Origin: an uncultured Campylobacter sp.
GTDB lineage: Bacteria > Campylobacterota > Campylobacteria > Campylobacterales > Campylobacteraceae
Assembly (NCBI RefSeq): GCF_938045625.1
Contig: NZ_CALIAV010000023.1
Coordinates: 1-64,000, forward strand
Direction: 5' to 3'
DNA length: 64,000 nt
Shown one piece after another: positions 17,723-26,720 of the stretch. A model generated the notes under the pieces. The model searched no databases. It had not been told where the DNA came from and was given only the letters and a program-made list of their open reading frames with translations. Position 1 is the stretch's first letter. Each line of letters begins with the position of its first letter. Position numbers and translations under genes: made by a program.

Positions 17723-18493
17723 ATGGCTAAAAAATTAATCGATCCGGGCGACTGCCCCAAATGCTTACCCGAGTGGCTCGCGGCGTTTGGCGACTTAATG
17801 TCGCTGTTGCTTTGCTTTTTCGTACTGCTTCTTTCTATGAGTACGATGGACGCAAAGAAGCTAGAGGCCGCGATCGGCTCGCTAAGCGGGGCTTTGGGTG
17901 TGCTTGAGGGCGGCGCAAAACCCGACGTCAGCGCCGAACAAAACCAAGACGACCACGCCACCTCAAACAAAGAGCGCACGGGTGTAAAGTCAAATTTCGA
18001 GCAAACCCTGCGCTCTATCAACGAGCTTTTGCACGCTAGCGGCTCGCCCGAGGTTACCTTTGAGGAGAGCGAGAGCGGCTTTGTGATCAGGCTACCTGCA
18101 AATTTACTCTTTGCAAAAGATAGCGCCCAGCTGCAAAACGACGACGCGCTGCTGTTTTTAAAACGTATCGCGATGGTGATAGCAAAGCTGCCGCCAGACG
18201 TCGTAGCAAATGTGATCGGACATACCGACAGCGAGCAGCCGGCGTCTGCTGAGTTTAAAGACAACTGGCAGCTATCGTCGGCTAGAGCTATCAGCGTAGT
18301 TAGCGAGCTCATCAAAGATGGCGTCGATCCTAAAAAACTAACCGCATCCGCAAAGGCTGAATTTGAGCCGTTTGCAACGAATTTCACCGAGCAAGGCAGG
18401 GAGAAAAACCGCAGGGTTGAGATTCACTTTGTTTCGTTAAATTTAGACGACAAAGCCAAAACGCAAAAAAGCATACTGGACGCGCAGGAGTAA
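17723..18493 (+). CDS. motB: flagellar motor stator protein MotB
   Basis: Peptidoglycan-anchored partner of MotA. Single N-terminal helix WLAAFGDLMSLLLCFFVLLLS (residues 18 to 38) with the proton-carrying Asp in FGDLMSLLL. The plug and linker region is charged. The C-terminal OmpA-like domain contains NVIGHTDSEQPAS and SSARAISVVSELI, then GREKNRRVEIHF, which bind peptidoglycan. 256 residues, typical. It is followed by fliP after 2 bp. Confidence 0.95.
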   Translation: MAKKLIDPGDCPKCLPEWLAAFGDLMSLLLCFFVLLLSMSTMDAKKLEAAIGSLSGALGVLEGGAKPDVSAEQNQDDHATSNKERTGVKSNFEQTLRSINELLHASGSPEVTFEESESGFVIRLPANLLFAKDSAQLQNDDALLFLKRIAMVIAKLPPDVVANVIGHTDSEQPASAEFKDNWQLSSARAISVVSELIKDGVDPKKLTASAKAEFEPFATNFTEQGREKNRRVEIHFVSLNLDDKAKTQKSILDAQE

Positions 18494-18495
18494 AT

Positions 18496-19236
18496 TTGAA
18501 AAAACTGACGTTTTTGCTGTTTTTTATATTTGCGGCGGTCGCGATCGGCGAGGATAATGTAACGATCCCGACCGTAAATCTCAGCCTAAGCGCGCCCACT
18601 ACGCCAACGCAGCTAGTTAGCTCGCTAAACGTCCTACTAGTCCTAACCGTCCTCACGCTCGCGCCATCGCTAGTTTTTATGATGACGAGCTTTTTACGGC
18701 TCATTATCGTCTTTTCGTTTTTGCGCCAGGCGATGGGTACGCAGCAGATGCCGCCATCTACGGTGCTTATTAGCCTTGCGATGGTGCTTACGTTTTTTAT
18801 CATGGAGCCTGTGGGCAAGCAAGCCTATGAAGCGGGCGTGCAGCCGTATCTAAGCGAGCAAATCGGCCATCAAGAGGCCTTTGAGCGCGGCGTAAAGCCG
18901 TTTCGCGAGTTTATGATAAAAAATACGCGCGAAAAGGATCTGGCGCTGTTTTTACGTATCAGAAATATGCCAAACCCGCAAAGCTTCGATGATATCCCGC
19001 TCACGGTCGTGATGAGCGCGTTTATGATCAGCGAGATGAAAACGGCGTTTGAGATCGCGTTTTTGCTCTATCTGCCGTTTTTGGTCATCGATATGGTCGT
19101 TAGCTCCGTGCTCATGGCGATGGGTATGATGATGCTGCCGCCGACGATGATTTCACTGCCTTTTAAGCTACTTATTTTCGTACTCGTCGACGGGTGGAAT
19201 TTGCTCGTCATGAACCTCGTTAAAAGCTTTCATTAG
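18496..19236 (+). CDS. fliP: flagellar export gate protein FliP
   Basis: Core subunit of the flagellar type III export gate. TTG start, cleavable signal peptide (FLLFFIFAAVAIGED), then the family blocks LAPSLVFMMTSFLRLIIVFS, FFIMEPVGKQAYEAGVQPY, VVMSAFMISEMKTAFEIAFL and MGMMMLPPTMISLPFKLLIF. 246 residues. It is cotranscribed with motAB here. In C. jejuni fliP is also near glmU, so motAB and the PepSY gene appear inserted into or retained in that neighbourhood. Confidence 0.95.
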   Translation: MKKLTFLLFFIFAAVAIGEDNVTIPTVNLSLSAPTTPTQLVSSLNVLLVLTVLTLAPSLVFMMTSFLRLIIVFSFLRQAMGTQQMPPSTVLISLAMVLTFFIMEPVGKQAYEAGVQPYLSEQIGHQEAFERGVKPFREFMIKNTREKDLALFLRIRNMPNPQSFDDIPLTVVMSAFMISEMKTAFEIAFLLYLPFLVIDMVVSSVLMAMGMMMLPPTMISLPFKLLIFVLVDGWNLLVMNLVKSFH

Positions 19237-19248
19237 GTTTTTTGTCGC

Positions 19249-19254
19249 TATAAT
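19249..19254 (+). promoter_or_regulatory. -10 element for the RND efflux operon
   Basis: TATAAT in TCGCTATAATCT just after the fliP stop, about 125 nt ahead of the TolC-like gene. The leader between them is GC-rich with no clear operator. Confidence 0.35.
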
Positions 19255-19379
19255 CTTAAAAAAGCTCCGCGCGCCGCTTAAATTTTCATTTTGTTTTACC
19301 TACGGCGCCAGACTTCAGACGGCGCAAATCAGCTCAAATTTAGCCCGCGCCGCCCAGAGCTAATAGGGGAAGGCTTCAG

Positions 19380-20699
19380 ATGAAAAAAATTTATATATTT
19401 TTGAGTTTTTGCGTTGTTTTAGGTGGTTCGGAGATTAAATTTGACGGAAATTTGCCCGAGCTGATTTTGGCTGCGCAGAGCTCAAATTTAGCTCAAATCT
19501 CAAACTACGAACCGCAAAAAGCGCAGCTGCAAAAAGAGGCTGTAAAAAGTGCATATATGCCAAGTCTTACGATCGATGGCGGATACAGCTTTTTAAGCGG
19601 CGACATAAACGTCCTGCGCCCACAAAGAGCCGCCACGGCAAGGGCGATTTTGGAGCTTGCAGTTTATGACGGCGGTAAGCGCGAAGCGCTGCTAAGCTCG
19701 CTTTCGCATCTTAGCGCGGCTGGAATTTTAAAGAACGAGGATTATCAAAACCTGCTCGCGTTTAACGCGACCAAGCTTTATTTTAGTTTTTTGTCGCTGG
19801 GCGAGCTCGCGACCGCAAAAGAAGGCGAGATAAACTACCTAAAAAATGCGCTAAATAGGCTGGAAAAATACTACCGCGCGGGACTTAGCGACGAGAGCGA
19901 ATATGAAGCGATAAACGCTAGATACGCCATGGCGCTCGCCGAACGCCTCGAAATCACGCAAAATCAAAACGAGATAAAAAATCAAATTTACGCGCTAACG
20001 GGCAGAGATATAAAGCCTGTGGCGGGCTCTAGGATCGCTTTTACGGACGATGAAAACTCCGCGCCGCAAAAAAGCGCAAAGCCAGAGCTTGAGGCGCTTA
20101 GTCTAAATTTTGCCGCGGCTTTGGAGGACGAAAAGATAACCGCATCCGAGACGAACCCGCAAATTTTCATCAAAAACACCTACACCTTTATGCGCACTCA
20201 TTACGATAGAAATTTGCTGCCAGCACAGTATAGAAGCGCGCTGGAGCCGTATTTCGACGACTTTTTTAAGCCAAATTTAAATACCAACGAGCTGATTTTG
20301 GGCTTTAGCTGGAAGGCGTTTGATTTTGGCGCGAACAAAAAGCAGCGCGAAATAAAGCGCATAAGCGCGCTGCAAGCGAAGCTAAATTTAGATCAAAAGC
20401 GCTTGCAAAACGAGCTAAATTTGACGAATATCAAAAACGACCTAAAGACGCTAGAGCAAAAGATAGCCGCGGGCGAAAGTGCGCTAAACTCGGCGCAAAC
20501 CTCGCTAAATGCCGTTAGCAAAAAGTACGAGGCGGGGCTGCTCGGATACGTCGAGTTTTTAAACGCGACCGCGCAGAGCTTTAGCGCAGGTAGCGCGCTG
20601 GAGCTAAGCAAGAGTAAATTTGAGATCAAAAAGGCGGAGTATCTATACGAGCGCGGCGGCAAGATCGCCGAAAATATCGAAAAAACGGAGCGCAAATGA
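19380..20699 (+). CDS. TolC-family outer membrane efflux protein
   Basis: A 439-residue outer membrane channel subunit. Signal peptide (MKKIYIFLSFCVVLGGSE), then two repeats of long alpha-helical hairpins (for example residues 120-200 and 325-430) interrupted by shorter strands, the OEP pattern. It lacks a lipobox. Its stop overlaps the adaptor start by 4 nt, so TolC, adaptor and pump are one operon. The substrate cannot be told from sequence. Confidence 0.88.
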   Translation: MKKIYIFLSFCVVLGGSEIKFDGNLPELILAAQSSNLAQISNYEPQKAQLQKEAVKSAYMPSLTIDGGYSFLSGDINVLRPQRAATARAILELAVYDGGKREALLSSLSHLSAAGILKNEDYQNLLAFNATKLYFSFLSLGELATAKEGEINYLKNALNRLEKYYRAGLSDESEYEAINARYAMALAERLEITQNQNEIKNQIYALTGRDIKPVAGSRIAFTDDENSAPQKSAKPELEALSLNFAAALEDEKITASETNPQIFIKNTYTFMRTHYDRNLLPAQYRSALEPYFDDFFKPNLNTNELILGFSWKAFDFGANKKQREIKRISALQAKLNLDQKRLQNELNLTNIKNDLKTLEQKIAAGESALNSAQTSLNAVSKKYEAGLLGYVEFLNATAQSFSAGSALELSKSKFEIKKAEYLYERGGKIAENIEKTERK

Positions 20700-21844
20700 A
20701 TAAAATTTTACTTTTTTTACTGAGCGCGGCGGTTGCGCTTTGCGCGCAGGATAAAATTTACGCGAGCTTTGACGTCGCGCCCGCAAAAGACGCGCAGCTC
20801 GCGCTAAAAGCCGTCGGTATCGTAAAGGCCGTAAACGTAGAAATAGGCTCTGCGGTAAAGCGCGGCGACGTGCTACTCGAGCTTGAAAACGAGAGCGAAA
20901 AGCTAGCCGTAAAGCTCGCTCAAAACGACCTAGAGAGCGCGCAGACGGCAAAAGCCCACGCAAAAAGTGTGCTGGATAAATTTAAGCTCGTTCAAAGCGT
21001 GAGCTCGAAGCAGGCTTTTGAAAATGCGGAATTTGATTTTAAAAACGCCGCGCTAGCTGAAAACAGGGCGCATCTGGCGCTAAATTTGGCGCAAAAGCGG
21101 CTAGAAGACACGCGACTACTAGCACCTTTTGACGGGACGATCTCAGGCAAGAGCATCGAGGTCGGCGAGGGTGTTGGCGGCGTAGCGCAAAAGCTGATGT
21201 TGATTTTTTCGTATCCGGACGTGAAGCTCAAACTTAGCTTTGATGAAAAATTTAAAGACCGCGTGAAAATCGGCAGCGAATTTATCTATAAATTAGACGG
21301 TGAAAATAAGGAAAGACGCGGCGAGATCAGCCTCATCTATCCGACTATCGACACGAAAAACGGCAAAATTTACGCCGAAGTACGGGCGCGAAATTTGACG
21401 CCGGGGCTTTTTGGCGAGGGATATATCGTCTCAGATTCGCAGGTTGAAACGGATGCCGAGCCTAAAAAAGAGGACGCAAATAAAACGTCTGGGCTTAAAT
21501 TTGACGGCTTTAAAAACGGCGGGCATGCCGCTAGCGGCGCGAAGTTTGACGATAAAAAAGCTAGCTTCGGCATGGCTTGGTTTTTAAATTTGACGCTGCA
21601 AACGAAAGACAAGGTAAATTTGAGCTCAAATTCGGCGCGCGTTAAATTTGACTCCACCGCAAAAAATGCAAATTTAACGAGCGAGTCAAATTTATCGCAT
21701 AAAAAAGGCGACCCAAATTTAAACGCCGTATTTAACTCGGCGCAAATTTTGCTCGCCGCTAATCGCCAAACGCTTTATGCAGGGCAGGGCGGCCGGGTAA
21801 ATTTGACGCAAAAGGCAGTTTTGGCGAAGGCGCAAAATGTATAA
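20696..21844 (+). CDS. RND efflux periplasmic adaptor with an unusual C-terminal tail
   Basis: A membrane fusion protein joining pump and outer membrane channel. Signal peptide at residues 1-17, a lipoyl half-motif (GSAVKRGDVLLELENES), a short alpha hairpin, the second lipoyl half (LLAPFDGTISGKSIEVGEGV), and a beta-barrel to about residue 243. From there to residue 382 the tail is low in complexity (Asn, Lys, Ser, Leu), with repeated KFD, NLT and SNL words encoded by AAATTTGA/AAATTTAA. That tail replaces or extends the usual membrane-proximal domain. It overlaps the pump gene by 8 nt. Confidence 0.85.
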   Translation: MNKILLFLLSAAVALCAQDKIYASFDVAPAKDAQLALKAVGIVKAVNVEIGSAVKRGDVLLELENESEKLAVKLAQNDLESAQTAKAHAKSVLDKFKLVQSVSSKQAFENAEFDFKNAALAENRAHLALNLAQKRLEDTRLLAPFDGTISGKSIEVGEGVGGVAQKLMLIFSYPDVKLKLSFDEKFKDRVKIGSEFIYKLDGENKERRGEISLIYPTIDTKNGKIYAEVRARNLTPGLFGEGYIVSDSQVETDAEPKKEDANKTSGLKFDGFKNGGHAASGAKFDDKKASFGMAWFLNLTLQTKDKVNLSSNSARVKFDSTAKNANLTSESNLSHKKGDPNLNAVFNSAQILLAANRQTLYAGQGGRVNLTQKAVLAKAQNV

Positions 21845-24800
21845 ACTAGCCATAAATCGCCCGATTACGACGCTGATGTTTTTTGTCGCGCTCGTATTTT
21901 TCGGCGCGATGTCGCTTTTTAGGATGCCGGTAAATCTCTTTCCCGAGGTCGTCATCCCGCTGGTTAAGATCACGACCTATGCGCCGGGCGATATGAGCCT
22001 CATCGAGAGTAGGGTCACCAAAAAGATCGAGGACGAGGTCTCGACGATAGACGGTATCAAAAAGATTAGATCCTATACATTTAACAACCTCAGCATCGTC
22101 ATGGTTGAGTTTAATCTCAAGAAAAACATCGACGTCGCCGCGAACGACGTGCGCGACAAGGTTGCAAAGGCAAAGCTCGACGCCCAGCCCGAGATAGAGA
22201 AAATTAGCAGCGACAGTGGCAAGGTGGCGAGCTTTTTCGTTAGCCGAAAGGACGAAAATTTAACCGCGCTCATGCAGGCGGTAAAAGACGAGGCAAAGCC
22301 GTTTTTGCAGCGCGTAAAAGGCGTTGGCAAGGTCGATGACAAGGGCTTTTTGGAGCCTGAGATCAAAATTTACCTTGATCCGTTTAAACTCGATAAATAC
22401 GCTCTAACCGCGGCCTCGGTCATAAATATAATCAAATCGCAAAATTTAAAAGCGCCGCTTGGCAAGCTGGAAAATAGCGAGTTCGAGATATTTTTAAAGA
22501 GCGAATTTGACGCCAAAAGCGTGCGCGAGCTAGAGGAAATTCGCCTGCAAAAGGACGTATTTTTAAAAGACGTCGCGCGCATAGAGCTATCTCATCACGA
22601 CACCGACGCCGTTGCGATGTATAACGGCAAGCGCGGAGTGCTGCTTGACGCTATAAAAGTAAGCGGCGCAAACACGATCGAGACGGTAAACGCGCTCAAA
22701 GCTAAAACGGACGATCTAGCGGCGAGACTAGGCGCAAACTACGAAGTAGAGCGAGTTTATGAAAAGAGTGAGAGTATCCTAAAGCACATAAATCAGGTCA
22801 AATTTGACATGATGCTGGGCGTCGCGCTCACGGTCGTCATCGTCTTTTTCTTTTTGCGAAGCTTTAGCGCGACTATCATCGCCGCGCTCGCGATCCCGGC
22901 TAGTATCGTGGGGACGTTTTTTATCATCGACGTTTTGGGCTTTGATCTAAACCGCCTCACGCTACTGGCTCTCACGCTTGGTATCGGTATATTTATCGAC
23001 GATGCGATCGTGGTCGTGGAAAATATCTCCAAGAAGATGCAAGAGGGCGAGAGCAATCCGCTAAAAGCGAGCTTTGAGGGCGTGCGCGAGATAGCCTTTA
23101 GCGTGCTTAGCATTAGTGCGGTGCTGCTTTGCGTGTTTGTGCCGATTGCCTTTATGGAGGGCATCGTCGGGCAGTATTTTAACTCCTTTGGTATGAGCGT
23201 GAGCGGCGGTATCGTGGTGTCGTTTTTGGTTTGCATCATGCTGATACCCAGCCTGGCGGCGAGGTTTTTGAGCGAGGGCGAGAGTAAATTTTACCGCGTG
23301 ACGGAGCCATTTTTTGAGGCGCTTGAGAGCGGTTACGAGCGGCTTTTGAAGCTTATTTTGAGGTTTAAAACCGCGTTTGTTATCCTCACTTTAGGCGTGC
23401 TGGCTCTTTGTATGAGCCTAGCCGGCAAGGTCGGCATGGACTTTTTGCCCGTCGAGGACGAAGGGCAGTTTGAGATATTTTTAAAAGCAAGCCCCGGCAT
23501 CTCGGTTGAAGCTATGAGCGCTAGAGCTAGCGAGGTCGTGCGCGAGGTAGATAGCGATCCGCACGTCGAGTACTCGTATATGATCGCTGGCTACACGGAC
23601 TCAAAGGACGCGTACAAGGCTAAAATTTACGTCCGATTAAAGGGCTTTGAGTCGCGAAAAGAGCGCCAAACGCAGATAATGGACGAGTATAGAAAAAAGC
23701 TTAAATTTGATGACCTCAGCGTCAAAGTCCTGCAGATACCATACGTCGATACCGGTAGCGACAGCGAGCCTGTGCAGCTAACGATCACTGGCGATAGCCT
23801 AGAAAAGCTAGACGAAATCCTGCCAAAAGCCATCGCCATGGTGCGCGCGATAGAGGGCACGACGGACGTGGGCAGCGATAACGAGGATAAGATAAACGAG
23901 CTACAAATCAGCGTAAATAAAGACAAAGCCAAGCGCCTAAACGTCGATCCTAGCGCGGTGGCGCAGGTGATATACGCGTCCTTTGGGCAAAATAGGCTTG
24001 GTAGCTTTGATAACGGCGACGCGCAGTACGATATGATACTGAGGTTTGACGACGAGTACCGCAAGGACGCGCAGGCGCTGCAAAAACTAAAGATCAAAAA
24101 CGCTCACGGCGAGAGTATAAGCCTAAGCGCGGTGGCGGAGTTTAAGACGAGCAAGACCTTTTCCGTGATAAACCGCTTTAACAAACAGCGTCAGATCAGG
24201 ATCGTCGCAAACGTGGATAACGTCCCGCTAGGCGCCGTGCAAAAGGGCATCGATGAAAATATCGGTCAAATTTTGCCTGAGGGCTTTGATTACGTGATGA
24301 CGGGCTTTATCGAGATGATGAACGACACGAACGCGGCCTTTGTATTTACGATCAGCCTTAGCGTCGTGCTCATCTATATGATCCTGGCCGCGCTTTACGA
24401 GAGCTTCGTGCTGCCGCTCATCATCATGATCTCGATGCCGCTGGCGTTTGGCGGCGTGGCGGTCGGGTTGTACCTTAGCGGTAACTCCTTTAGCCTATTT
24501 GTGATGGTCGGCGCGATCTTGCTTTTTGGCATGGTGGGCAAAAACGCGATTTTAGTTGTGGATTTTGCCAACCGCTACGCAAACGAGGGCGCGCCGCTAA
24601 ACGAAGCTATCGTGCGAGCCGGCGTTAAGAGGCTACGAGCGATACTGATGACTACTTTTGCGATGATATTTTCGATGTTGCCGCTTGCTCTTAGCAGAGG
24701 CGCGGGATATGAGGGCAACTCCCCGATGGCGATCTCGATCATTTCTGGGCTTATTAGCTCGACGCTACTAACGCTGCTGGTGGTGCCTGCGCTCTTTGGC

Positions 24801-24857
24801 GCGGTGTATAAGATAGATAAATTCGTGAGTAAAATTTATAAAAGAGAGGAAATTTAG
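21837..24857 (+). CDS. RND-family efflux pump, inner membrane transporter
   Basis: A 1006-residue AcrB/MexF-type proton antiporter. First helix AINRPITTLMFFVALVFFGA, large periplasmic loop with porter subdomains, helices 2-6 around residues 325-475 with the proton-relay Asp pair in LGIGIFIDDAIVVVEN, a second periplasmic half, and helices 8-12 after about residue 840 (ending LISSTLLTLLVVPALFG). Length is typical. It belongs to the HAE1/HAE2-like group. Export of drugs, bile or fatty acids is possible, but the substrate is unknown. Confidence 0.92.
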   Translation: MYKLAINRPITTLMFFVALVFFGAMSLFRMPVNLFPEVVIPLVKITTYAPGDMSLIESRVTKKIEDEVSTIDGIKKIRSYTFNNLSIVMVEFNLKKNIDVAANDVRDKVAKAKLDAQPEIEKISSDSGKVASFFVSRKDENLTALMQAVKDEAKPFLQRVKGVGKVDDKGFLEPEIKIYLDPFKLDKYALTAASVINIIKSQNLKAPLGKLENSEFEIFLKSEFDAKSVRELEEIRLQKDVFLKDVARIELSHHDTDAVAMYNGKRGVLLDAIKVSGANTIETVNALKAKTDDLAARLGANYEVERVYEKSESILKHINQVKFDMMLGVALTVVIVFFFLRSFSATIIAALAIPASIVGTFFIIDVLGFDLNRLTLLALTLGIGIFIDDAIVVVENISKKMQEGESNPLKASFEGVREIAFSVLSISAVLLCVFVPIAFMEGIVGQYFNSFGMSVSGGIVVSFLVCIMLIPSLAARFLSEGESKFYRVTEPFFEALESGYERLLKLILRFKTAFVILTLGVLALCMSLAGKVGMDFLPVEDEGQFEIFLKASPGISVEAMSARASEVVREVDSDPHVEYSYMIAGYTDSKDAYKAKIYVRLKGFESRKERQTQIMDEYRKKLKFDDLSVKVLQIPYVDTGSDSEPVQLTITGDSLEKLDEILPKAIAMVRAIEGTTDVGSDNEDKINELQISVNKDKAKRLNVDPSAVAQVIYASFGQNRLGSFDNGDAQYDMILRFDDEYRKDAQALQKLKIKNAHGESISLSAVAEFKTSKTFSVINRFNKQRQIRIVANVDNVPLGAVQKGIDENIGQILPEGFDYVMTGFIEMMNDTNAAFVFTISLSVVLIYMILAALYESFVLPLIIMISMPLAFGGVAVGLYLSGNSFSLFVMVGAILLFGMVGKNAILVVDFANRYANEGAPLNEAIVRAGVKRLRAILMTTFAMIFSMLPLALSRGAGYEGNSPMAISIISGLISSTLLTLLVVPALFGAVYKIDKFVSKIYKREEI

Positions 24858-25194
24858 GGCTTAAATTTAAGCTTGCTTTAGGCTGAGCCTGCATCAAATT
24901 TGCGCTCGGCATTTGCTCTACCGTTGGGCGCTGATTTTGTTTAAACTAAAAAGCCGATTTTGCTTTGAGACCACATTAAACGCATTTGTATCCACACATC
25001 AAATGAGAGTGATTGGAATCTCACTATGTTTTATCCTTATTTTAAATGCCTGTAGACAGTACTTAAACACCTTTAATTCAATATAAGTTTATAAATTTTT
25101 ACCACACAATACTCTCTAAGTATATTAATATTATATGTTTTATATGCATAGTCTTTAAAGTATTTTAAAATACCTTAAAGACAATTTGTCTAAA
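24858..25194. other. intergenic region at a composition boundary
   Basis: The first 150 bp resemble host intergenic DNA with AAATTTG words. After about 25010 the sequence becomes strongly AT-rich, like the minus-strand gene that follows. I see no gene. The composition step probably marks the outer end of the prophage remnant. A dyad lies at 25151-25182. Confidence 0.5.
25151..25182 (-). terminator. AT-rich dyad downstream of the HNH-like gene
   Basis: GTCTTTAA...TTAAAGAC arms enclose the palindrome GTATTTTAAAATAC, making an almost loop-free 16-bp dyad with one mismatch, 12 bp past the stop of the minus-strand gene. AGACAA-T-TTGTCT follows at 25179-25191. Terminator function is inferred from position. 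A recombination or element-end site is also possible. Confidence 0.4.
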
Positions 25195-26091
25195 CTAATT
25201 ATTTGATTTTATATACTTTTTTGCGTTAACTTCATCAATTATTTTTTGTCTTGACTCTTTCGTTATTTTTGAATCTGGCTCAATAAATCCAGTCGTAAAA
25301 AAATACCAAATTAGATTGGTTAAATTATCATCTAAAACTATCATGCTATCAGATGAAATATTTATCTCTTTACCTATTTCATATCCTGACAAATAGTCAA
25401 TCCCACAACTCCCCCAAATATTTATAAGAAACACACAATTTAGGGCAAAAGATAAAATATAACACTCTTTAAAACTATCTGTTTGATCCATTGTTCTTAT
25501 GCTACCACCAACAAATCTTTTTTCAAGTAAATCTGGTATTCTTCCTGCATCAATCATTATGTTATTTATATCCTGCACAACCTCCAGTTTTTTTGTTGGT
25601 AAAAAATACATTTTTATTTCTTTAATATTGTCATGATTTTCACTTAACAATAGTTTTCTATACTTTTCTAAAATTTCTTTTATTTTAGATATCTCATTAT
25701 CAGTAAATTTTTCACTTTCATCTTCTATTTTATTTTGATTATGATAAAGCTCAAACGTGCCTACTCTCCACAAAAGAGATAGAATAAAGTATTTAAAATC
25801 TTTATTGTCTGTATTTATCTTAGTTTTTGCTTCATTTTTAACTATATCAAAAAAATCATTTTTAAAAATTCGTTCGTATTTACTAAATTTTGACTCACAT
25901 TCAGAGCATAAAAATAAAAACTTTAATCCATCTTGACTTCTTGTGTTTACATTATCTGATGTTCTAAATTTTTTAGTGGGCGATATTTCCTTAACTGCGT
26001 TAAAGAAAAATTTTGGATGTATATGGCTTTTGCATAATTTTTTCTCATTTCTACACAATCCACACTTGCTATCAATTTTAATTTCATACAT
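25195..26091 (-). CDS. HNH-like Cys-rich protein, probable prophage cargo
   Basis: A 298-residue AT-rich protein. The start is ATG 26091, preceded by AAAAGGAG; an upstream in-frame start at 26145 would overlap a phage gene. Near the N-terminus are CGLC (about residue 10) and KSHIHPKFF (about 21), then LFLCSECESKFSKYE (about 57-71). Two Cys pairs with a central His are characteristic of a treble-clef/HNH-like fold, seen in a widespread uncharacterised family. The rest is helical, with a hydrophobic segment near residues 210-227 (FALNCVFLINIWGSCGI). No nuclease activity can be claimed. A cargo or defence role is inferred from its place after a phage tail gene fragment. Confidence 0.6.
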   Translation of the reverse strand: MYEIKIDSKCGLCRNEKKLCKSHIHPKFFFNAVKEISPTKKFRTSDNVNTRSQDGLKFLFLCSECESKFSKYERIFKNDFFDIVKNEAKTKINTDNKDFKYFILSLLWRVGTFELYHNQNKIEDESEKFTDNEISKIKEILEKYRKLLLSENHDNIKEIKMYFLPTKKLEVVQDINNIMIDAGRIPDLLEKRFVGGSIRTMDQTDSFKECYILSFALNCVFLINIWGSCGIDYLSGYEIGKEINISSDSMIVLDDNLTNLIWYFFTTGFIEPDSKITKESRQKIIDEVNAKKYIKSNN

Positions 26092-26125
26092 GAGACTCCT
26101 TTTATGCAATATTGTATCATAAATC

Positions 26126-26266
26126 TCACCCATCAAACTCTGCATCTATTATATAGTTCGTGGCACTTAGATTATGTGATACCGATTTTATGCTAACTTC
26201 TATATTTTCAAGACCTGTGACGCCTGGTATCTTTAGCTTTCTGCCTGCTCTCATTTCCTGTTCAGC
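26126..26266 (-). pseudogene. C-terminal fragment of a phage tail/late-control D-like protein
   Basis: A 46-codon minus-strand frame ends at TGA 26126-26128 and is closed at its 5' side by a stop at 26267-26269. It contains RAGRKLKIPGV and SIKSVSHNLSATNYIIDAEF. This pattern (rise to a glycine-rich loop, then a V.H....Y strand pair at the very C-terminus) resembles gpD-type tail proteins of Mu- and P2-like phages. The N-terminal bulk is gone. The HNH-like gene follows 35 bp downstream. Identity rests on pattern memory only. Confidence 0.5.
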
Positions 26267-26720
26267 TCAAGTTAGGTTTATGTTTATGCCGCCCTTTGAC
26301 AACTCCAAATTTGTTATCAGCCGGCAAATTTACGACAAAAATATCTCAATCGACGCCCTGGTACAAAAAGCAGCCTCGGATATGCCAGGATTTAGGACGC
26401 ACTACGTTAGTTTTCCGTTTTATGATGGCGCAAATATCACGCTTTACGGGCAAAAACCGAGTCAAGGTTTCCTTCATAGCCAGTACTCAAGCACCGTTTC
26501 TTACAATAAAAACAGCGCAAATTTAATCGACGTAAAAGATATAGAGCTAGCAAGCAAAACGGACAAGTTTTTATCGACGTTTAGACGCGCTCACTACGGC
26601 GATTATAACGCCGCGACTAAGTTTTTCTGGTTTTTGTGCGGGCTAGCTCCGCTTGCGCTTAGCGTTTCGGGCATTTATTTATGGATAAAAAGATCAAATT
26701 TTAAAAGGAGAAAAAGATGA
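26267..26720 (+). pseudogene. truncated PepSY-associated membrane protein
   Basis: From about 26267 the plus frame reads VRFMFMPPFDNSKF onward through a PepSY-like periplasmic segment. It ends in FRRAHYGDYNAATKFFWFLC and a final membrane helix (GLAPLALSVSGIYLWIKR), the C-terminal part of the PiuB family. The N-terminal helices and first PepSY domain are absent, replaced by antisense prophage DNA. An open frame extends back to 26160, but those residues are not family-like. Its stop overlaps the TonB receptor ATG (ATGA), showing the original operon. Confidence 0.75.

Noticed and set aside
26160..26266. N-terminal 36 residues of the open frame leading into truncated PepSY
   Set aside because: They are antisense to phage-like coding sequence and do not resemble the PepSY family; the open frame is accidental.
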